The translations under genes and the position numbers were made by a program. 64,000 nucleotides of DNA, from the NCBI GenBank assembly GCA_964473865.1, contig CAYYQN010000004.1:1-64000 (forward strand), read 5' to 3'. Numbering within the stretch: position 1 is the stretch's first letter; every line of letters starts with the position of its first letter. The notes under the pieces were generated by a model that did no database searches, was not told the DNA's origin, and saw only the letters and a program-made list of their open reading frames with translations. Positions 58,815 to 64,000 of the stretch are shown one piece after another. Source of the DNA: CAIMUX01 sp964473865 (GTDB taxonomy: Bacteria > Eisenbacteria > RBG-16-71-46 > CAIMUX01).

Positions 58815-59990
58815 ATGGAGACGATCAGGCACAGCGGGACGACGCCATCCGGGGGCCATCACCGCTGCGGGGCCCGGCCGGCCATCCCGTCGTGCCGCGC
58901 GTTCGCCGGGCCAGGCCTCGCCCCGGCTGTGGTTCTCGGCCTCATTCTGACGGGGCTGATGAGTCCGCCGGCGAGCGCCACCTGGGTCCCCGCAAGACGC
59001 GCCCTCTCGGCGCCGGGCCCCCGGATTCCGACGGTCCACCGACCCGCGCGCGAGCCGCTCGGCGGGGTCTTTCCGCCGCCGGCGAAGAACGCCGCGACCC
59101 CTTCGCCCGCGGACCTGGACGCGGAGTTCCGGCGGTGGCAGGGGGTCCTTCGACGATACCCGTCCCGGATCGATCCTCATCTCGGACTGGGTGAGCTCTA
59201 CTTTGACATCGGGAACGACCTGGCGGCCCGCCACCATCTGGCGATCTACCTGGCGAAGGCGCCGCCCGGGCCTGATTCGTTGCGCGCGGCGGTGCTTCAT
59301 GGCCGGCTTCTGGTGCGGCTCGACCGGGTGTGGGACGCGATCGTGGCGATCGAATCGCTGGCCCGCCGGCGGGATGCTCCGGCGGGGGTGTCCCACGATC
59401 TGGCCATTCTGCTCCGGCGGGACCGCCGCATGGCCGAAGCCCTCGCCGCCGACATGCGCGCCGTGGAGCGGTCGGAAGGGGATCCGAGCTATTTGCGGGC
59501 GGCAGCGTTTGCGTGGAAGGAGCAGGGCTCTCTGGCTCAGGCCCGGCGCCTGTTCGAGCTTCTGTGCGCCACCGGTCACGCCGAGGGCGAGGACGAGTTT
59601 CAGCGGGGCTATCTCGCGCATCGCCTCGGCGAGCCTGCGGCCGCGCGCCCGGCCTACGAAGCGGCGCTCGCTCTCGAGCCCGATCACCCGGAGGCGCGGT
59701 ACAACCTCGGGCTGGTCCTCGCCGGAGAGGAGGACCACGCGGGCGCGGCGCGCCAGTTCCGCGAGGTCATTCGCCTGCGACCCTCCTATGAGCCGACCTA
59801 CTTCGAGTTGGGGACCGAGCTGCTCCGCGCGGGGAACCGTCTCGACGCCGCCCGAGTCTTCCGGGACTATCTGCGGATCGGCACCGACGGTGTGGCGCTG
59901 CTGGAAGCGGCGGGGATCCTCAATGCCCTGGCGCCCGAGCTGCCCGACTCCCTGACCGCGCCTCTGCCGGCCGCGGGGGCATCTCGCTGA
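58815..59990 (+). CDS. Exported TPR protein
   Basis: 391 residues. A signal peptide-like segment (AGPGLAPAVVLGLILTGLMSPPASA) follows a longer than usual basic N-terminus. The rest is a run of TPR units (HLGLGELYFDIGNDLAARHHLAIYL, AAAFAWKEQGSLAQARRLFELL, YEAALALEPDHPEARYNLGLVLAGEEDHAGAARQFREVIRL, ELGTELLRAGNRLDAARVFRDYL). TPR arrays in the periplasm usually assemble protein complexes. There is no clear ribosome site before ATG 58815, and a 9-bp inverted repeat sits just upstream, so translation may be controlled. Partner unknown. Confidence 0.8.
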   Translation: METIRHSGTTPSGGHHRCGARPAIPSCRAFAGPGLAPAVVLGLILTGLMSPPASATWVPARRALSAPGPRIPTVHRPAREPLGGVFPPPAKNAATPSPADLDAEFRRWQGVLRRYPSRIDPHLGLGELYFDIGNDLAARHHLAIYLAKAPPGPDSLRAAVLHGRLLVRLDRVWDAIVAIESLARRRDAPAGVSHDLAILLRRDRRMAEALAADMRAVERSEGDPSYLRAAAFAWKEQGSLAQARRLFELLCATGHAEGEDEFQRGYLAHRLGEPAAARPAYEAALALEPDHPEARYNLGLVLAGEEDHAGAARQFREVIRLRPSYEPTYFELGTELLRAGNRLDAARVFRDYLRIGTDGVALLEAAGILNALAPELPDSLTAPLPAAGASR

Positions 59991-60056
59991 GCGCGCGCCC
60001 CGCGGGACTCGCCGCGGCCGGTCGCCTCCCTCGCCCGGCCGGTCCTCACCGTTGAT

Positions 60057-61949
60057 TCAGGGGGCGTCGCCGGGTTCATCCGCCGCGGGCTCGATGACGC
60101 CCTGCAGCACCCGCAGCGCAAGCTCGTAACGTCCAAGCGGCGGCATCACGTACGCCCCGCGGATCCGAGGGCTGCGACGCGCTTCGGCGAGCGCCTGGCG
60201 CGCGATCTCCACCCCCGCCTCGCGCGCCTCCTCGCCGTTGCCCGCCCGGCGCATCCGGTCCCGGATGGCGTCGGGGATGTTCATGCCGGGGACCTCGTTG
60301 TGGTAGAACTCCGCGTTGCGGTAACTCGTGAGCGGCAGGATGCCGACCAGGAGCGGGACTTCCAGGTCGGCGGTGCGGTCGAGGAACTCGTGCAGGCGAT
60401 CGATGTCGAAGACCGGCTGGGTGAAGGCGCACTCGGCACCCGCCTCGATCTTGAGCCGGAATCGTCGAATCTCCTCGTCCAGATTGGGGGAAGCCGGATT
60501 CACGCCGACTCCCAGGACGAACGAGGTGGGCGGTCCCAGCGCCTTGCCCACCAGATCCAGTCCCTGGTTCAACCGGTGCACGATGCGGGTCAATCCGATG
60601 GAGTCGACGTCGTAGACCGCCGTGGCGTTCGGATAGTCGCCCAGCTTGGGCGGGTCCCCGGTGATGATGATCAGGTTGCGCAAGCCGAGCAGATGGGCGC
60701 CGAGCAGATCCGACTGCATGCCGAGCAGATTGCGATCGCGGCAGCAGTAGTGCAGGAGCACGTCGATCCCCACGTCCCGGCTGAGCAGGACCCCCAGGGC
60801 CATGGGCGCCACCCGGGCGCTGGCCCGAGGGCCGTCCGGAATGTTCACGGCATCGACGCCCGCGGCATGCAGCAGGCGCGCCCCTTCCACGACCTTGGCC
60901 GTCGCGGTCCCCCGCGGCGGCGAGAGCTCTACGCTCACGGCGAACCCCCCGCTCGCCAGCTTGCGCGCGAATCGGCTGCGCGCAGCGAAAGGGACGGGTT
61001 CGGCCGGCGGGGGCCCCCCCTCGCCGGCGCTCACGATGAGATCGGGAGGCGTCGGGTGCAGCGCCCGCACGGCCGCGCTCATGGCGCGAATGTGATCGGG
61101 AGTCGTTCCGCAACAGCCGCCGACGAGCCTCACCCCGCAGGTGAGGATGAACCGGCGCGCGTACTCGGCCATGTACTCCGGCGAAGAGAAGTAGATGTAG
61201 CGGCCCTCGAACCACTGCGGCGTCCCCGCGTTCGGCTGGGCCGCCAGCATCAGGTGGCTCTGCCGGGACATCGTCTCTAGGCACTCGAGCATCGGTTTGG
61301 GTCCGATCGCGCAGTTGGCCCCCACCACGTCGGCCCCCAGGCCATACATCCAGGCGGCCAGGTCCCCGGCTTCGTCGCCGCGGACCGTGCGACCGTCCTC
61401 GTTGAAGCTCATCTGGGCCACGATGGCGATGTCGGGCGCCACCTCCCGGGCGGTTCGGATCGCCGCCTCCATCTCCTCCCGGCGCGCGATGGTCTCCAGG
61501 ATGAGGAGGTCGACCCCGCCGTCCACGAGGCTTCGCATCTGTTCGGCGTAGATGGCGCGCAGATCGGCCGGCGTGAGCGGATCGAGGCTCTGTAGCGGGT
61601 TGCCGAGGGGCCCGACCGACCCGGCGACCAGGGCATCCCGGCCCGTCTTGGCGATCGCCCGGCGCGCGATGTCAACCGCGCCCCGGTTGATCTCCGTCAC
61701 CTTGTCCTCGAGGCCGTGGCGGACCAGCTTGCAGCGGTTGGCGCCGAAGGTGTTGGTCTCGATGATGTCGGCTCCGGCCTTCAGGTACTCGCGATGGACC
61801 TCTTCCACCAGCGGGGCGCTGCTGAGGTTCAGCTCGTCGAAGCAGCGATTGATGAAGACTCCACGCGCGTAGAGCATCGTGCCCATCGCCCCGTCGCACA
61901 GCAGAACGGATTCCCGGAGGCGATCGAGGAAGACAGTTCGAGTCTGCAT
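60057..61949 (-). CDS. Bifunctional homocysteine S-methyltransferase / methylenetetrahydrofolate reductase
   Basis: 630 residues. The N-terminal ~300 residues are a homocysteine methyltransferase barrel: LLCDGAMGTMLYARG, ADIIETNTFGANR, VVGANCAIGP and the zinc motif GGCCGTTPDHIRAM. The C-terminal ~290 residues are a MetF barrel (FAVSVELSPPRGT, NIPDGPRASARVAP, LIIITGDPPKLGDYP, GAECAFTQPVFDID). The fusion matches Bacillus YitJ. It makes 5-methyl-THF and can transfer a methyl group to homocysteine, feeding methionine synthesis. There is no B12-binding or activation domain. Start ATG 61949 follows AAGGAG. I see no SAM riboswitch fold upstream. Confidence 0.92.
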   Translation of the reverse strand: MQTRTVFLDRLRESVLLCDGAMGTMLYARGVFINRCFDELNLSSAPLVEEVHREYLKAGADIIETNTFGANRCKLVRHGLEDKVTEINRGAVDIARRAIAKTGRDALVAGSVGPLGNPLQSLDPLTPADLRAIYAEQMRSLVDGGVDLLILETIARREEMEAAIRTAREVAPDIAIVAQMSFNEDGRTVRGDEAGDLAAWMYGLGADVVGANCAIGPKPMLECLETMSRQSHLMLAAQPNAGTPQWFEGRYIYFSSPEYMAEYARRFILTCGVRLVGGCCGTTPDHIRAMSAAVRALHPTPPDLIVSAGEGGPPPAEPVPFAARSRFARKLASGGFAVSVELSPPRGTATAKVVEGARLLHAAGVDAVNIPDGPRASARVAPMALGVLLSRDVGIDVLLHYCCRDRNLLGMQSDLLGAHLLGLRNLIIITGDPPKLGDYPNATAVYDVDSIGLTRIVHRLNQGLDLVGKALGPPTSFVLGVGVNPASPNLDEEIRRFRLKIEAGAECAFTQPVFDIDRLHEFLDRTADLEVPLLVGILPLTSYRNAEFYHNEVPGMNIPDAIRDRMRRAGNGEEAREAGVEIARQALAEARRSPRIRGAYVMPPLGRYELALRVLQGVIEPAADEPGDAP

Positions 61950-62075
61950 AGGACTCCTTGTCTCGGTTGGACTTCCGCGGCGACCGCCCGTCCGGTTGCG
62001 GCGCGCGGCGTGGCCGCGTGAGACCGGTCGCATCCGGGAACCGTAACTGCGAGAGGCTCTCAGTACAACCGCAAG

Positions 62076-62105
62076 TTGACCCGACAGAATGCGGAATAGT
62101 AGACT
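62076..62105 (+). promoter_or_regulatory. Sigma70-type promoter for the second metallopeptidase
   Basis: TTGACC (62076-62081), 18 bases, TAGACT (62100-62105). The leader to ATG 62220 is about 108 nt. Confidence 0.55.
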
Positions 62106-62219
62106 CATGGAAACCACTTGCTCATGCTGGCCCGAGGGCCCGCGGCCTGGCGCACTCCGGATTCGGGATGTCGCCGGGCCGGCCGGGAGGTAGGGACGAA
62201 CCCATTGAAGGAGAAGCAG

Positions 62220-64000
62220 ATGACCAGAGGGAGCGTCGTTCTGGGAGTCATGGTGCTGTTCTTCACCGCGGCGAGCGCGGCACAGGCGATCCTGCCCATG
62301 GACAGCCGAGGCGGCGAGATCCCGGTTCCCGAGGGCAACATCGCCCCGACCTACCGGGCTTTGGACGCCGCGGAGTCGTCCCGCCTGCTTCCGGGCTGGG
62401 ATGACTTTGCCGCTTCGCGCGGATCGGGCTGGATGGTGATCCAGTACCGAGACGACCTGCGGACGCCGGCGGCCATGGTGGGTCCCGCCATTCCCCTCGT
62501 CTCCTCGGGGGCGTCTTTGACCGAACTGGCCCAGGCGGCCCGCGACTTCGCCGTTTCCCGCGCCGGGGTCTTGAAGGCCGACCCGGACGGCTTCGGCGAG
62601 GCGCGCGTGGCGCCTCTGGACGCGACCCGGACCCAGGTCGTCCTTCCCCAGGTCTACCGCGGGCTCGCGGTCGTGGGCGGGAGAGTGGAGCTCTATCTCG
62701 ACCAGGGCAGGCTCGTGCTGATCGGCTCGCACTTCTTCCCGGGCATCGATCTCGGCATCGAACCGCTGCTCACCGCCCAGCGGGCTCAGGCCGCCGCCAT
62801 CGCCGGGGTGAACTTCGCGCCGGCGACCGATGCGTTCGTGGACGAGCCGCGCCTGGTGGTCTATCCGATGGTCCTGGGGAGCGGCCCGGCCTACTTCCTG
62901 GCCTGGGAGCTGAAGTTCACGACCGCTTCTCCGGTCGGGTACTGGTGGGCCTACGTGGACGCCACCGACGGCGAGGTGCTTGTGCGCACCAACCACGCCG
63001 GGTCCTTCGACATTCCGACCACGGTGCAGTCGGACGTGCAGTTGAACTACGCCACCGATCCCTATACGGAGATCAACAGCGGCGACAACCTCATCCAGGT
63101 CAACGGGGGGAACTTCTACACCGATGCCGATGGCTTCGTGAATCTGCCGGTCCCGACCGAGGAGCCGTACACCGTGGAGTCGTGGGTCCGGGGCCGTTTC
63201 TGCGCCACGTCCCGCTACACGGGCGAGGGGGCCAACGCCAAGTTCACCGGGCCCGGCACCCCGGGCACGCCTCTGCTCATCAAGTGGGACGACACCAACT
63301 CGCTGGCCTCGGAGCGCGACGCCTACTACAGCGTCAACCGGGTGCACCAGTGGATGGCGGAGCACGATTCCTCCTTCACGGCGATGAACTTTCCGGTCTC
63401 CACGGTCGTCAACCGCACGGACGGAACGTGTAATGCATACTGGAACGGCTCCAGCCTCAACTTCTACAAGGAGGGGGGCGGCTGCGTGAACGCCGCAACG
63501 GTGTCCGACGTCGTGATGCACGAGTACGGCCACGGTATCACGCAGTACACCTACGCGCCGGATCCCTCCCCGAGCGCCTCCGGAATGGGCGAGGCGCTTT
63601 CCGACATCATCGCGCAGACGATCACCGGCGATCATTTTGTCGGGTACGGCTTCAGCGGGCCCGGGACCTACATTCGCGACGGCAACAACACTCGCCAGTA
63701 TCCGGGCACCAGCTGCGGCGGCGAAGAGCACTGCCTGGGCGAGATCCTGATGGGCGCGATGTGGAAGACGCGGACGAACCTCATGAGCACGTTGGGTGAG
63801 GGACCCGGGCTGGCCCAATACAACGCCGCCATGCGCTTCGCGTGGAAGACCAAGCAGACCACCATGCCGGACTTCCTGACCATGATGCTCCTCGGCGACG
63901 ACAACAATGCCAACGTGGCCGACGGCACGCCGAACTGGGACGCCATCTGCGAGGCGTTTGCGATCCACAATCTGCCCTGCCCGGCGATCACGCAGTACGT
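62220..64000 (+). CDS. Secreted M36/M4-like metallopeptidase, 3' end outside window
   Basis: At least 593 residues, open to the window end. ATG 62220 follows AAGGAG. A signal peptide (GVMVLFFTAASAAQA) precedes a propeptide of about 220 residues with FTP/PepSY-like strands (VVLPQVYRGLAVVGGRVELYLD, YFLAWELKFTTASPVGYWWAYVDATDGEVLV). The zinc motif HEYGH is at 434-438, with Glu458 in GMGEALSD as third ligand. CNAYWNGSSLNFYKEGGGC just before it is almost shared with the giant peptidase at 47953-52545, so the two are paralogs. A FlgD-like sorting domain may lie beyond the window. It is expected to be a secreted, self-processing protease. Confidence 0.9.
   Translation, partial: MTRGSVVLGVMVLFFTAASAAQAILPMDSRGGEIPVPEGNIAPTYRALDAAESSRLLPGWDDFAASRGSGWMVIQYRDDLRTPAAMVGPAIPLVSSGASLTELAQAARDFAVSRAGVLKADPDGFGEARVAPLDATRTQVVLPQVYRGLAVVGGRVELYLDQGRLVLIGSHFFPGIDLGIEPLLTAQRAQAAAIAGVNFAPATDAFVDEPRLVVYPMVLGSGPAYFLAWELKFTTASPVGYWWAYVDATDGEVLVRTNHAGSFDIPTTVQSDVQLNYATDPYTEINSGDNLIQVNGGNFYTDADGFVNLPVPTEEPYTVESWVRGRFCATSRYTGEGANAKFTGPGTPGTPLLIKWDDTNSLASERDAYYSVNRVHQWMAEHDSSFTAMNFPVSTVVNRTDGTCNAYWNGSSLNFYKEGGGCVNAATVSDVVMHEYGHGITQYTYAPDPSPSASGMGEALSDIIAQTITGDHFVGYGFSGPGTYIRDGNNTRQYPGTSCGGEEHCLGEILMGAMWKTRTNLMSTLGEGPGLAQYNAAMRFAWKTKQTTMPDFLTMMLLGDDNNANVADGTPNWDAICEAFAIHNLPCPAITQY

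Noticed and set aside
61950..62100. SAM riboswitch upstream of the methionine-cycle gene
   Set aside because: No SAM-I core motifs or terminator/antiterminator pair seen in the short leader.
61950..63968. Minus-strand extension of the methionine-cycle gene across the second metallopeptidase
   Set aside because: The extension lies antisense to a peptidase with intact zinc motif and signal peptide; the real start at 61949 has AAGGAG.

Overview
The window is GC-rich bacterial DNA from a Gram-negative organism. It has a periplasmic cytochrome c maturation (Ccm) set, LpoB-like and lipoprotein genes, an outer-membrane-type barrel, MotA/MotB, an L,D-transpeptidase and an AsmA-like protein. Two secreted proteins carry, or begin to carry, C-terminal FlgD-like/T9SS-like domains (PNPF / APNPSSG motifs), typical of the FCB superphylum and relatives such as Eisenbacteria-, Latescibacteria- or Gemmatimonadota-like lineages. 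That placement is inference. A run of exactly 100 N at 56932-57031 shows a scaffold, probably metagenome-derived. No transposase, integrase, phage gene or CRISPR array was seen.

Layout. 1-1397: end of a TPR gene. 1515-2980 (minus): a small membrane protein and a histone-like/zinc-ribbon protein behind a clear sigma70 promoter. 3493-10877: dnaE, a PHP phosphoesterase and ccmE-A-B-C-D with overlapping starts and stops. 10905-19591: a minus-strand small gene, then four abutting or overlapping envelope genes ending in a 1617-aa Ig-like repeat protein, followed by motA and motB (19673-21384). 21388-30459: DUF3857 protein, acidic mini-protein, MFS transporter, PP2C phosphatase, SpoU methylase, DegT aminotransferase, YfhO-like membrane protein and HIT hydrolase. 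30841-34224: a soluble PAS histidine kinase, a sigma54 activator, a near-perfect sigma54 promoter, a single-domain response regulator and a 35-aa Lys-rich peptide. 34740-37172: galE, rarA and tRNA-Glu, then a repeat-rich non-coding stretch. 37738-47869: L,D-transpeptidase, AsmA-like protein, divergent SDR and acyl-CoA dehydrogenase, glycosyltransferase, LpoB/COG3014/Tpx operon and a small hypothetical. 47953-56931: giant metallopeptidase, proline dehydrogenase, FabL, NfeD and slipin. 57032-64000: truncated secreted protein, small hypothetical, TPR protein, bifunctional methionine-cycle enzyme and a second metallopeptidase running off the end.

How the genes work together. The strongest integrated story is the sigma54 block. 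The kinase and activator overlap by TTGA and are followed by a -24/-12 promoter whose transcript would encode a response regulator and a histone-H1-like peptide, so the activator probably drives its own downstream effector cassette. A second candidate system is the envelope block 11278-19591: degenerate hydrolase, TPR/peptidoglycan-binding/CsgG-like protein, barrel and giant surface protein. The usual -35/-10 pattern here appears to be TTGAC(A/T)-N17-TATA(G/C)T, seen convincingly at 3035-3063, 27338-27366 and 42194-42222. Tight coupling by ATGA, GTGA or TTGA overlaps is common.
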